Part shown: positions 1 to 10,720 of the stretch, one piece after another
How the letters are laid out: the number at the start of each line of letters is the position of its first letter
How positions within the stretch are numbered: position 1 is the stretch's first letter
Origin: Gonapodya prolifera JEL478
Lineage: Eukaryota > Monoblepharomycota > Monoblepharidomycetes > Monoblepharidales > Gonapodyaceae
Reading direction: 5' to 3'
Length of the DNA stretch: 64,000 bases
Assembly (NCBI GenBank): GCA_001574975.1
Contig: KQ965803.1
Location: forward strand, 127,831-191,830
Translations under genes and position numbers: made by a program
Notes under the pieces: model-generated
Database searches by the model: none
The model's input: the letters and a program-made list of their open reading frames with translations, nothing else
Told to the model about the DNA's origin: nothing

Positions 1-1
1 C

Positions 2-1062
2 CATCTGTCTGGGCACCCCGATCCAGCTGAGCGCCGCGCCAAGTTCTCCGAGCTTGCACGTCGAGACCGCGACATGACGGCTTTTCTCGAGAGCTGTGAA
101 AAGCGAATGCGAGATACGTTGGACCGAAACACCGTGATGGAACGGGATATATGTGATTCATTGGAGAGAATTGCGGTAGGCTCAGCTGTCGGGGAATCAG
201 GGGTGCATCGCTTCGTCTGGAGCTCGTGTGAAATCCGCGTGCGTTCCACCAGACTCTGGCGCGAAAAGACGTGACGGCGATTCCGAGCCAAGACGAATAC
301 AAGGAGCTGCAAGGCGATCTCAAGTTTAAGGAGAAGGAGATGAAGAACTCTGAGAACACTTTGGAGGTGTTGTCTGGAGGTGGGTGAAGGTCTAGCAAAA
401 CCCGCTACACGATGCGAACCAATGACAACGCTCCTCTTCTATGATATTGAACTCTTCAGAACGTGTCCGTTTGTTAGCGGATCTGGCCAAAGTGGACCAA
501 CTGGAATCCAAAATTCCTTCCGAGCTCGTCAACATCAAGGAAAAGATGGCTCAGATTTCCGCTGGTATATTAAAGTACGGTACCGTGGAGGAGCTGAGAA
601 AGAAGGCTGAGGCCCAAAAGGCTGTAGGTTGTGTCTTTGCACCCAGTTTTGGTGTCTTTTTCCTTCTCAAAGAAACGTGCAACTTCCCCATCGCAGAAAA
701 ATACGGCTGACCGTGCAGTCCTCTCATCTGAACGTGCGCGGTTGCAGTCGGAGGTTGCAGAAATTGAACGACAGTACGATTTGAAACGACGTGTGTTAGA
801 GGAAAACGAAACACACATGCAGCTGGCGGCTCTGGAGGAGAAACTTCGAATGATTGAGAAAAATAACGACGATATGAAGGAGTGTGAGTAATGAGTGGTG
901 TGAGATTGCAACGCTCCAAACTGATTTCGTCTATTTTTTGAAGATATTGAATCTAAGACGTCAGAAAGCGACTACAAGGCATTGCGCGCTCAGGTGCTTG
1001 AGCTTACAACCCAAGTCAACGACCAACTGCTGCAAATCATGGCACTGCCCCCTGCTAGATAA
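2..1062 (+). CDS. IFT74: Intraflagellar transport protein 74, C-terminal part (5' end outside window)
   Basis: IFT74 pairs with IFT81 in the IFT-B core that carries tubulin and other cargo along the axoneme. Exons read 2..175, 253..379, 460..623, 697..883 and 944..1062, with matching phases and GT-AG introns. The product is almost all coiled coil. Landmarks follow the order of known IFT74 proteins: an ELARRDRDMTAFLE stretch, then EYKELQGDLKFKEKEM, then DLAKVDQLESKI, then ENETHMQLAALEEKLRMIEK, and last KTSESDYKALR just before the stop, the counterpart of the KSQESDY segment near the end of animal IFT74. The N-terminal half lies off the left edge. It converges tail to tail on MTR4 with about 100 bp between stops. 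The identification rests on remembered family sequence and is fairly secure. It is the best taxonomic marker here because non-flagellated fungi lack IFT. Confidence 0.88.
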
Positions 1063-1164
1063 CTTATTACTTTTTTTTTTCGTTTGATGAAGATGATGAA
1101 ATGTGTATTACCCATGAATGCCTAACGCAACTTTGTACATAATGCGAATGAAAGCACGATAGTA

Positions 1165-4100
1165 TCACTGGTCGATATACAGGGAGTTCGCAAAGACGAT
1201 ATCCCGTTTGATTTTTTCAATCGCTGTGACAAAATTAATGACCGACGGAACAAAACTCGTATGATATCGTTGCACGACTTACATGTCTCAAACTTCTTCT
1301 CCAAATCTTCGTTGCCAATGCTCTTTGCTGCAACTGCCATCTGCCGCAGCAGTTCCTCCAAGCGACGAATGGCCCTAATAATACTTCCCTCAAACGCATC
1401 TGTCATACGTACCACCTGAGAGAACTTGATCCCTTGCGCCCAGGCATAGACTACGTCGACCAGTTCAGTCCTGAACGACTGCATGTAAGTCTCCTCGTCT
1501 ACCGGAAGTTTTGATTCAACCGAAACACGTGCAATCCGTCTGGCTGTGTCTTGAAGGGCACGAATGGGCTCTTGGAGGTCATCCTTTAGTTTGGCGATCT
1601 CTTCCGCCTGTTTTGCGCGAATGTGATGTTGCCTCCACAGAACTGACAAGTCGTTAACATACCTTCTCCTGAAACACAAAACACGCCAAGACAGCACACG
1701 TTTGCTCGGAAGTCAGATCGTTGAAGACCCCGTTGAGTATCAGCTCCGTCAGTACCAGTTCGTCTCCTGTGGTCAACTCGCAAGCAACTCTTCCTTTCAC
1801 ATCGATAACATCATTGTCGTTCGAGTACCCTAATCGTCGCAGAACGCGTTTCCGAGCATGAAGTTCGTCCATGTGAAGGACACTAGTTGTCTGCTCGATG
1901 AGCTTCCGTTGTTGTCGTATGCGTAATGTGAGCTTCCGCTTATCTTCGTACAAACCAAGCAACTCAGGAAGTCTCGGATCTGAGCTAAGCGCATGAGCCT
2001 TCAGCTTGGTTTGGAGGACATCAATTTTCTAAAGCGTATCAAGTGGTGAGAACGTATCCAAGTGAAGCAACCATACAGAAAAATACCTTCAAAAGCTTCT
2101 TGAACTTCTCGTCCTTGATGCCCATGTCTCCGATTGGATCGAGCATTGGCAGCCCAGAGGGAAACCGCTTCTCGACTTCTCTAATGGTCTTTCCCAACTG
2201 ATTCCGAGCTTCCAAACCCCGAATATCCTTCGGAACAAACACTTTCACAGATGAAATTCCGTCGAGGGTTTCAATAACACAAGGTACCACACAAGCATCA
2301 AACTTGGCATCAGGTGCCGATGTTTCAAGGGGTCTAGGTTTTCCGGCCTGCTCCGAGCCCGGAGCGCACAGTAATAGAACATCCAAAAGGTACCGCGGAC
2401 CCTCCACGGCGGCCGCAATAGCATCGGATGCAGTACCCCCTTTCGCAGCCACAGTTTTCTTTTGGAAGCTGATAAGAACACCCCATCCGTAGTCTTGTAC
2501 GGGTTCTGACTCGTCGGTGTCAACCTTTACACGCACGAGACGACCTGGTTGCATATATGGCAGGGCGTACGTCGGATGGTTGACAATCGCTCTTCGGTCT
2601 TCCACACAGTCCGTAAGTGCTTTCTTGACTTCGGAATAAGCGTTGACGTTGGTTTCATCAGGAATGGTGAGGGCGTCACGTTCGGATATCAGGCTGTTGA
2701 GCTCTAAAAGCGAAGCATCACCGCTGGCAGCTCAACAATATAGACAAAAAAATCACGCACCTAGTTCCAGGTCCGGTAGTTTCGCCGCGTTCTGGAATTG
2801 GAAAAACGACCTGCGCAACATTTCTTCCGGCTGGACGTCTTCCACCCGCAGGAGGTTCAAAATCATGTTGTACTTCAAGTGAAAAGCGGAGTTGAGAGGA
2901 TCAGCTTCCCCTCTGAGCATGCCCTTGGCAATGCTAGGTTCCATCTTTTCGTCCAGCATAAGAATCACAATTCCTCGGTCGTCCTTCCCTCGGCGTCCCG
3001 CTCGACCAGACATCTGAATGTACTCGCCGGATCCCAGCCACCGTGTGTCCCGTCCGTCCCATTTGCGCACAGAGGTGAAGAGTACAGTTCGGGCGGGCAT
3101 ATTCAAACCGATAGAGAAAGTTTCCGTGGCAAAAAGAACCTTAATAAGACCCTCTTGGAAGAGAAGCTCGACGATTTCCTTGAGTAATGGAAGGAGTCCG
3201 GCATGGTGAATGCCGATACCCCGTTGGAGCAGTGGAAGAAGATTTTCAATCTGGGGCAAAGCTTTGTCGTCATCGTTGAGGTTTTTGATACCATTGTTGA
3301 AAACTTTTTCGATGCCGGCCTTTTCCTCCTCGTTGTTGAAATCTAATTTCGAAAGTTGAAGCGCATTGTTTTCACATTCTCGCTTAGAGAACGAGAAAAC
3401 GATACACGGATGGTAGTTCTTGACCATGATCATTTTGATGAGCTTGTTAAGATCCGACTGGCCTGTGGAGCGCAGTTGCTACTGAGAACGCGACAAAGAC
3501 TCTCTCAGCGCAATTGCTCACACACCTTTGCTCTTATCTTTTCGTCCCTTGCTACCTTTCCCCTTGCCACCCTTGCCACCTCCATCATCTTTGATATCCG
3601 CAACCGCAGAGATTGCACGCTGGAAATTTTCCTCCCGAAACTGGCCTTTCTCATCCACGCAGAGAAAAATCCCATCGCCACCGGCGGGGAAGAGATAGTG
3701 CTGCAACGGTACTGGGCGGTAGTTCGTGTAAACCACATGGCAGGGTTGTTCCTTGAGCCAGCAGATCCACTGTGCGAATTGCAGAGCATTGGGGATTGTG
3801 GCCGAAAGAAATACGTATCGAACACCTCGAGGGAGCAGAATGATGGTTTCTTCCCACACCACGCCGCGCTCCTTGTCCCTCATATAGTGGATCTCGTCAA
3901 ACACAACCCAAGCGAGCTCGCGTGTGACTTCCGACCCGCGGTACAACATGGAACGAAGAATCTCAGTCGTCATAACGAGAATTGAGGCACCGGGATTGAG
4001 TGTGACGTCTCCCGTCATGAGACCGACGTCCCCACCAAAGATCTCCAGGAAGTCTCGGTACTTTTGGTTGGAAAGTGCCTGACGAGTGGATTCAGGATTT

Positions 4101-5029
4101 CATTCTGGACTAACATCAATTTGATAAAGCTCAAGCTCACTTTGATTGGACTGGTATAAATGACGCGTTGCTTCTGAAGCAACCCAAGCGCGATGGCATA
4201 CTCTGCCACCACAGTTTTTCCAGCACTAGTGTGAGCGCTCACTAGCACAGACTCGTTTCTTTCAATACACGCAACGGCAGTTTTCTGAAATGGGTCGAGC
4301 GAGAATTCCCAGGTTCTAGCAGGTTTGTCGGGTGGAACGTGCTTCTGCAATGGAACATAATTGTAATTGGGTGGCACCGCTACTTGATGGCGAACCTACA
4401 AGACCCATAAGCGATTCATTAAGACACAACGTGTCAGATAATTTCAAATTCGACATTACCTGGTGCTGAACGGAGAGTGTGGTGGTCGATTGGTCCACCC
4501 CTCCAGACGAGGTAGCAGTTCCGACTGGCGCACTTGCATCCTTTCCAGCGTTTTCGCCTTGTGCAGGCATGGCAAGACTGTCCGTTTTGACTACAAAGTC
4601 CTTTTGGACTTCCTCCTCGAACTCATCCAGTGCCACTGTCTGAGCCGTCAAGGAGGGCGCTGGGTCCAGTCGCCTTCCCTTCCCCCCCTGAGCGCCACTT
4701 TCTCGAGAGCTGGACACGTTCGGCGGCTGGCCATCATCGAGATCCTCGTCAACGTCCATAATGTTCAAACCAAATCCTGAAGAGAATCCCCCCGTGAGCT
4801 TGGCCTTCTTTGCCGACTGAGCGCTCCCATTTCCCTTAGCTCCTTTTGATTCAGATGCCTCGACGCCAGCTTTAGAGGATGGCTTTCCAAGGATGACTGT
4901 GTCATCGTCCACATCGATGGCTTCTACAGGCCGTTTCGTTCCGCTGCGTGACTTCCCTTTCGACTGTCCAGACGCAGAGTTACCGCTTCCGTCACCGAAT
5001 GCGTCAAAAAAGTCGTCCCCTCCAAACAT
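1165..5029 (-). CDS. MTR4: Exosome-associated DExH RNA helicase Mtr4 (SKIV2L2)
   Basis: Mtr4 unwinds RNA for the nuclear exosome, within TRAMP-type complexes, in rRNA processing and RNA surveillance. Eight exons: 4460..5029, 4141..4395, 3526..4078, 2761..3462, 2087..2703, 1663..2028, 1283..1607, 1165..1223, giving about 1,148 residues. The first ~190 residues are low-complexity and acidic. Visible motifs are Walker [10 protein letters not shown] (near residue 245), DEIH (near 337), SATIPN, and motif [16 protein letters not shown]/arch-type insert follows ([11 protein letters not shown]), and the C terminus holds the conserved [19 protein letters not shown] segment and ends near [11 protein letters not shown]. 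The intron after 2761 is ambiguous: a 30-nt form ending at 2731 also keeps frame, but the 57-nt form ending at 2704 fits the local size range. All other junctions agree. The start is the first Met after a non-coding 5' stretch. Identification is firm. Confidence 0.95.
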
Positions 5030-5404
5030 GGTGAGGATGATAGAAAAGGTGCTTACTGTGGACGCGGATGTTGGAGTTCATCCGGCTCGCTCATTGCGAA
5101 AACTCCTCCTCCTCGGACTCCCTTGTCTATTTCCACTTCTCCAGCAGAGAGAAACCGCGCAAACGCTGCGCGTGACGTTCAATTCGGGACTATGGTTCAC
5201 TCGTACGATTAAATCACAACTTTTGGACACTTCCCCTCCTGACAAGGACGGCCAACACGGCCTCTGGACCTAGAGATCGAAATTGCACTTAACTCATGCT
5301 ACCTTGCTATAGGTGCGTTGTCCGCTTTCATCACCTCTCTCCCCCCTCTGTCACTCTCACTCTCGCTTCAAAACTTAGACTTACATACCGCCTCCGCCCA
5401 CGCC
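5030..5404. promoter_or_regulatory. Divergent intergenic region between MTR4 and the PIG-P-like gene
   Basis: This 375-bp gap separates two genes transcribed away from each other and must hold both promoters. The right half is pyrimidine-rich (repeated ctctct around 5335-5365). I see no TATA box or other site that I could name with confidence. Confidence 0.4.
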
Positions 5405-5764
5405 ATGCAGTCCAAGCCTATTTCCCTTCCTCTTCCTGTCGTATTTGGCCCCGTCCCGTCCGGCGTACGATCGGGGTTCGCCCTCTACATCGCCTTCGTC
5501 ACATCTGTTATGTGGACGGCGTTGGACCAGAACCTGCCCGACGCCGCGTTGAAGGCACTGGGTGTCACGTGCTATCCTGAAGCGGCCTCGACGTGGCGAG
5601 AGCCCTTGGCTATGCTGTTGATCATCGCCTCGCCAACTCGCTGAAATAGGGGTCTGCGGGGAACGGGGGGGAGGAAGGGAAAGGATGCCAGTGGAATTAG
5701 TGCTGCAGATGGAGATTTGGAGACTTGGGCAGAGATGGGGATTCGGGCGTACCCGGACTTGTAA
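5405..5764 (+). CDS. PIG-P/GPI19-like subunit of GPI-GlcNAc transferase (3' end unresolved)
   Basis: PIG-P is a small two-helix membrane subunit of the ER enzyme that starts GPI-anchor synthesis by adding GlcNAc to phosphatidylinositol. From the ATG at 5405 the frame reads GFALYIAFVTSVMWTA, a membrane helix, then LPDAALKALGVTCYPE. This matches the PIG-P layout of a first helix followed by a short luminal loop of the form LxxLGxTYxP. The frame stops at 5642-5644. A stretch at 5701-5764, after an AG at 5699-5700, reads AEMGIRAYPDL and resembles the family's C-terminal IPxxxDI segment, followed by a GTAAGA donor at 5762. I could not find the exon joins that link these pieces, so the second helix and the true end are uncertain. 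The first part is moderately supported; the rest is inference. Confidence 0.5.
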
Positions 5765-6205
5765 GAGGACGTGGCCTAAACCACATTACCACACACTCTG
5801 GGCGACACCACCGACGTGAAATGAAACTCAAGGACGGGCGTGTCGACCTGCACCTCCCTTCGATGTCCTCCCGTTCTCTTCCTCATCATCTATCTCCCCA
5901 TCCTCATCCTCTCCCTGCATCGCTCGACACTTCACACCACAAGGCTGAGAGCAGGTCCTCCTCTCCGTCCTTGTCAAAGGACGAAGACGACCCGGGTGCC
6001 TATGGAACTTCGCGGCTTCCCCATGGGTATCGCCATGCCATAACCGTCCGCCGACGCAGATCTGGTGTTTCGACCTGTCGTGACCGGTTGTACAAGCGGT
6101 TATGATGTGCAAGGGAGAGAGTTGGAGTGACCGGGTAAACGTCAAATCTGGAATCGTTGTGGGTATTTTGGTCATGAAAATACACCAAGAAATTAATATA
6201 TACAT
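5765..6205. other. Intergenic stretch, no gene recognised
   Basis: Short open frames here look like chance. The first ~100 bases could hold the last exon of the PIG-P-like gene after the GTAAGA at 5762. Nothing else is supported. Confidence 0.3.
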
Positions 6206-6420
6206 TAGGGACCTTGCGCAGAATTTCCTTCAGCAATTTTCACTCATGTAAAAAATTGTTATTCTCCTCCATTAACGCAGCAGCTTCATCAAGTATACTC
6301 TAAACTATAAATTAGAACATATTCGAATTTATCCTCATCCCCAAATTTCTCACCCTGTGTCTTGGCAAATTGTTTGACATCAGTGAAAAGTGCTGAATGA
6401 TATTTTGCGCAAGGTCCCTA
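6206..6420. mobile_element. 215-bp TA-flanked MITE with ~39-bp terminal inverted repeats
   Basis: The left arm (6206..6244) and the reverse complement of the right arm (6382..6420) agree at about 34 of 39 positions. Both begin TAGGGACCTTGCGCA, share a TTCAGCA core, and close with TTTTCACT. The outermost bases are TA on both sides, so the repeat proper starts GGGACC and the TA is the likely target duplication, as in Tc1/mariner-type elements. The 137-bp interior is AT-rich with no coding capacity. This is a non-autonomous element, and the few mismatches between arms suggest it is not ancient. Its right end lies 16 bp from the stop of the aminotransferase relic. Confidence 0.85.
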
Positions 6421-6435
6421 TTCTAAATTCACATA

Positions 6436-7063
6436 TTAGTCGAATACTCTTTGGACGACTTTCGTTTGCCGAGCCGAGCAGCTCGTACGTGGCGGCAACT
6501 CTGATGTGGCCAGGTTGATCGAGTCCACGAAAGTACGGACAAACTCCACGAAATACCACACGTCAGTAAAGTTACTGACGATCCCCAGGGAGACTCGTAT
6601 GGGCCCGCAATTCCCCTCCAGGTGTCTCCAAAAATCGTCCACTGATGCCAGATGGTTGACGTTGCCCGGGGCAAAGGCAGTCATGGTTTCCAGACTGATC
6701 CGCAGAGCTGTTTCACCAGCACATGGGTTGCAGGAACATCCCGAACGTATGGAAATTATTCGTGCCGTTGCACGTGCCTGAAATGAAAAGCATTTGCAGG
6801 ACTTAATAAATTGGCACAATCTACGCTGAGCTCACCATAGCTACGCGGTCCTCTACGGTCCTGCCGGTGGAGTCCAGGATGTAGAAGGAGATCGTACCAC
6901 CTCGCGCCTTCATGGTTGTAGGGCCGAGGATTCGCACAACTGGGCTACAATTGCTGTGCCTGAGAGACAAGAGCTTTCCGAGCAGCCATGTACAACGAAA
7001 CGGCCTCTCGTCACCACCGCATCGTTCATACTGCGCCCTTCGGGTGCATCCGAGTCCGTCCAC
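6436..7063 (-). pseudogene. 5'-truncated class-V aminotransferase / MOCOS-like fragment
   Basis: Two pieces joined by one good intron (exon to 6836, donor GTGAGC, acceptor before 6781) give the C-terminal third of a PLP enzyme of the cysteine-desulfurase/molybdenum-cofactor-sulfurase type. Visible are LLSLRHSN, then VVRILGPTTMKARGGTISF, then the cysteine loop ISIRSGCSCNPCAGE. The order and spacing match the end of the family's catalytic domain. The N-terminal ~300-400 residues with the PLP-binding lysine are absent: only 160 bp separates this from the next gene's stop, and no start codon fits. It therefore looks like a truncated relic, although a small functional derivative cannot be excluded. 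The MITE at 6206-6420 abuts its 3' end. Confidence 0.65.
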
Positions 7064-7224
7064 CAGCCTTTGAATCGGAAGCTCTCCACACTCTCAGGCA
7101 TGGGCTCGCCACGTGTTTTTTTTTACATTTTGCATCGCAAGAGAGCAAACATCACCATCATTCCCAAATCGATAGCCAACCGATTTCGGCACCATAGTAC
7201 GCAACATCAACCATCTGTCGTCAT

Positions 7225-8391
7225 TCATGAAGTACCTAAGCTACTCACATCTTTACCTATTCGTATCATCTCCAAGTCCGAAGTCCCTTCTTCACAATAC
7301 CACCACTGTCCCTCATGTCCCTTCCGCTCCCGATCCTTCCACCAATCCGAAAACTCTTTAACAACCTCGACAATAAGTCCTCGTTCCCGCGTACCATCCA
7401 AAAATCGCTCATACGTGGCAGAGTTCCGGACGGTGGACACGATGAATGCCTCTGCGCCACATTGGATGATGGAGTCTAGTGTCACGACGAGTGGGGATAT
7501 GAGTGTGGGGTCGAATATGACGTCGGTTGCGAGGATAAGGTCGATTGCATCGTTGTGACCAACCAAGGTTGGTGGTATTGCTTCACCCCAGTTCAATATC
7601 GCAACCTCAGTGACGGGCATTTTGGAACCTCCGTTGTGCAGCGAGCTCTCAAGGTTCATCTCGACGTTCTTCCGCAATCTGCTCACGACTCTGGTGGTGT
7701 CAGTGGCAACCACCCTCTTCGCGCCGAGGGCTGCACACGTCAAGGCGAGGAGCCCACATCCCGCACCCAACTCCAGAACACTCTTCCCCGCTACATTGGG
7801 TTGTGCGGAAAGTGTCGCTGAGCGACGTTGCCATGTGGCGAGATACTCTGATAATGCGATTCCACCTGTCCAGCTACGAAGTCCTGTTGTCCCATCTCGC
7901 GTCATTCCAAAGTCTTCGGTGAGAGCAATGGTTTGGTACGATGGACCGTTAGAGCTCTTGTCGGGAGGTAACTCATACTTCCGGACAACATCCCTGTCGT
8001 CGACTTCATTGTCCATATTTCCATTCGCTGCTTCGTGTGACAGCGTCAAGGCGCAGAATCGTTCCATAAGCGCATCCTCCACAGCAATATCTTGGCTCTC
8101 TCCGCCCAATGTTGCCGTGCGATTCAGCTCCTCGATGATTTCAATGATTCTTTTGACGAATTTCGATGTGTATGATCGTGGGGGACGGTTCACCATCGAC
8201 TCTGAGGCATCGATGACTGCTTTCATGAGGAATTGCTGGGCGAGAGAGACGCGTTCGAAAGTGTCGGCACAGGGAGTTGAGGAGGAGGACAAGTACATTT
8301 GCAGGAGATGTGCATAGGAGCGGATGGGTGCGAGCTGAAGGTAGCGTCTGCGTATCGCAGCTAGCAGATCGGTCGATTCCTCTATGGTCAT
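7225..8391 (-). CDS. EEF2KMT/FAM86-family protein-lysine methyltransferase
   Basis: This family of class-I SAM methyltransferases includes the enzyme that modifies elongation factor 2 (yeast Efm3). A single exon of 388 residues starts at the ATG at 8391. An in-frame extension to 8442 has no ATG and was not used. The N-terminal part (LQLAPIRSYAHLLQMYL) resembles the FAM86 N-terminal helix. The Rossmann core follows: LRSWTGGIALSEYLATW, SAM motif I VLELGAGCGLLALTCAALGA (near residue 200), then LILATDVIFDP, then FIVSTVRNSATYERFL, which is the family's VRN signature. A GGTAAAG close to the stop might mark an extra terminal intron, but the frame closes naturally. The superfamily is certain; the FAM86 assignment is likely. 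Confidence 0.82.
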   Translation of the reverse strand: MTIEESTDLLAAIRRRYLQLAPIRSYAHLLQMYLSSSSTPCADTFERVSLAQQFLMKAVIDASESMVNRPPRSYTSKFVKRIIEIIEELNRTATLGGESQDIAVEDALMERFCALTLSHEAANGNMDNEVDDRDVVRKYELPPDKSSNGPSYQTIALTEDFGMTRDGTTGLRSWTGGIALSEYLATWQRRSATLSAQPNVAGKSVLELGAGCGLLALTCAALGAKRVVATDTTRVVSRLRKNVEMNLESSLHNGGSKMPVTEVAILNWGEAIPPTLVGHNDAIDLILATDVIFDPTLISPLVVTLDSIIQCGAEAFIVSTVRNSATYERFLDGTRERGLIVEVVKEFSDWWKDRERKGHEGQWWYCEEGTSDLEMIRIGKDVSSLGTS

Positions 8392-8830
8392 TGCGTTGTG
8401 AGGAGTCGAACGCGGTTCAGGCTTCGGGTGACAACAGTGCAACTGCAGCGCGAAGACGCAAACCGCGGATCAACCGTTTTTTGGTGCTGCATCGGGGTTT
8501 TTTAAGGAGTTTCTGCCTGCTCCATGGATATCACGCCAGAGGACCTTGTAGCGAGCCAAAGGGTGAATTGCTCAATTTACCCCACACTGAGTACGCTAGG
8601 ATAGCGACGTATATCCGAGTTCGGCCACGGCGCTTGCCGCTCGCCCACAGTGAAGGCGTGGGAAGCATGAGTTGCGACAAGACGTTTCATAGGGGAACTT
8701 TTACAATGAAAGACAGATCACGAACTATCAATCAAAGATGGCGTGCAAGGATGTGGGAATAATCGCCATGCAAGCATCTGCGATTGCGTCATAGGAGAAC
8801 TGTCTGCAAGCATTCTATCCCGCCATGTCG
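8392..8830. other. Intergenic stretch, no gene recognised
   Basis: Upstream region of the methyltransferase. Only short chance frames are present. Confidence 0.3.
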
Positions 8831-9718
8831 TTATATCCATTTCACTCCCAGGCTGTACGGTATTAAGGTCCTTCCAGCGAAAGTATATCGACAATTGTTG
8901 TGCACGCCTTTTGACAATTGAATACGTGTCTGCTTGCCATACATTTCAGGGATCACCCATGTTCCATCCAGACTAAACACTCTGAGCATGCTTTGCGCGT
9001 CAACACGGCGTACCACAGCTGACATTGAAATGGCTCGATACTGAGATAGTTGAAGAGTGTTTAAGATCAGACAAATTGATGCAATGCACTTAAGCAGAAC
9101 TGGCGAAAGAGGCCGATGTGATTCGGAAATAATAAATGTTCGAAGCTTGCAAGCAACTCGTTCCAGGAGTTGAGCACCTTCAAGTGGTTCCGCAGAGCAC
9201 TTGCGAAGAAATAACTCTGTCAACTGCGTGAGATACGGAAACATCAACACTCCTGGAGCGCCCCCAACCATCAAGAGGTTCAACTCCGCAAACGAAGTAA
9301 GGTGGTGGGAGTTCTGAACAGTTTTCCAGTTAACCGCCAGCCTCCAGTCTCAAACACTTTGGAAACAATATATGCAACAGCTCGGTCACTTCAGAGCATG
9401 AAAATCGAAGTTGAGAACCTGGATATTGCCGGCGGCAGATTCAAGAACACTGCTGAGATTAACGACGAGATCCCCCGGCAATTTGCCAAACAACCACCGT
9501 TTGGAATTTGTCGAAACTTCACGCAGTGCTGAAATGAGCCTGAAAATCGTTTGCAGGGAAAGCGTGGTATTTGTGCTGAGGATCTTCACCGTGTGTGGAC
9601 GAACGAAGCTTCTTGAATGTGGTTCCCACGACAGCAACGAGTCCAGTCCCTGAAGGCACTTGGTTGTCCCCCTGAACGTCCATGTTCTCCACAGCGACTT
9701 AAAAGCTATCGGCCACCA
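8831..9718 (-). pseudogene. LRR/F-box-like protein remnant without a start
   Basis: Two open stretches (about 9390..9718 and 8831..9315) join across an intron with an acceptor just before 9315. The product has leucine-rich spacing typical of F-box-associated repeats, e.g. YLTQLTELFLRK, LLERVACKLRTFIIS and CIASICLILNTLQLSQYR. No ATG opens the frame, no F-box is visible upstream, and stops interrupt the sequence between 9720 and 9840. It may be a decayed member of the group that includes the F-box gene at 47.4-48.8 kb, but I see no clear identity between them. It could still be the 3' half of a gene whose first exons I failed to find. Confidence 0.4.
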
Positions 9719-9839
9719 CAATTTGCTTCATTTTCGATCGCATCAGAAGGTGAAGTGAATCTTGTTGCCTTTAGAAACTGGTTTGAAACTAACCACACGG
9801 TAGCACATGTGGCCTTATCTGCTTCTTCCAGGTTCTAAA

Positions 9840-10720
9840 AGATCCGCTCGGCGACCTCTGGTAAATTGAGCGCTTTATGCGCAGGAGAATTGGAATCCAA
9901 AGGACAGCTGTTTTGTGAAGGGTGCAAGTGTGACCGGAAAAAGTGTTCGTTCTCTCCAAAGTTCTAACGTCAAGAGTTAGACGACTGTTAGCTCAGAATT
10001 ATGGCAATCGTGCGTACCATTGTGGCGTGTACAAAGAGTTCGATGGTGTGGTTACTGCGCTGGATGCACGCTCTGGGGGTGAGTCAACTCAGTTTATGCA
10101 ATTCTTACAAGTGGCAGTCTTCTGTTCTTTCGAGAGCAGTCTGATTTGCTGGCGATACATGTTTTCTACATCGAGTCCGGGTTGTATCGGGATTGGAGGA
10201 TATGCGAGAGGTGGAGCAACACTGTGGAGGGCTCTCCATGTTGTGCGTCAACAAATCTTGGATGCAGCGTTATACAATCCGGCCTCTCTATCGTAGTGTT
10301 GACTCGGACTGCTGCAATACCGAAGTTAGTTCACGCTGCATAACGGTAGCCCATTCATGCTAACACTATATTGCTGTTGAAAATAAAATTTAATTGCTCT
10401 CCTTTCTTTTGATGTCACGGTGAAGGGACGTGCACAAATAAAGTGGCGAGAGTGTCCGTGCGTCGGCTTTGGACACCATATCGGCACTTGTACACATATT
10501 TCTGCATTTGCAGGGGCAGCAGACGCCGCGCCAGAGTAAACGGACGTGTGATTCGAGCAGCGCAGTGATTCCGGTGGCACGCAGCAGACGCAGCGGAGTG
10601 CGACACATGGGATAGACTTGCAGCAGAGGAGTGCAGTGCGTGGGAACAGGCAGGTGACACGTCAAGGGCACATCTGCACACGCATCCGCAGCCAAGTGGA
10701 CGAGGGAAACGCAGACAGAC
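9840..10720. other. Intergenic region, no gene recognised
   Basis: About 880 bp with no supported gene. The last ~150 bp upstream of 10721 are rich in GCAGC and are likely the 5' leader of the histone-fold gene. Confidence 0.35.

Noticed and set aside
1180-1196. Shared word CAGGGAGTTCG at 1180 and 24068 as a repeat
   Set aside because: One copy codes for the end of MTR4, the other lies in an unrelated exon; the match does not extend, so it is chance.
2704-2760. A 30-nt spliceosomal intron in MTR4
   Set aside because: The 30-nt form keeps frame, but a 57-nt form with a better pyrimidine tract before its AG also does and fits the other introns.
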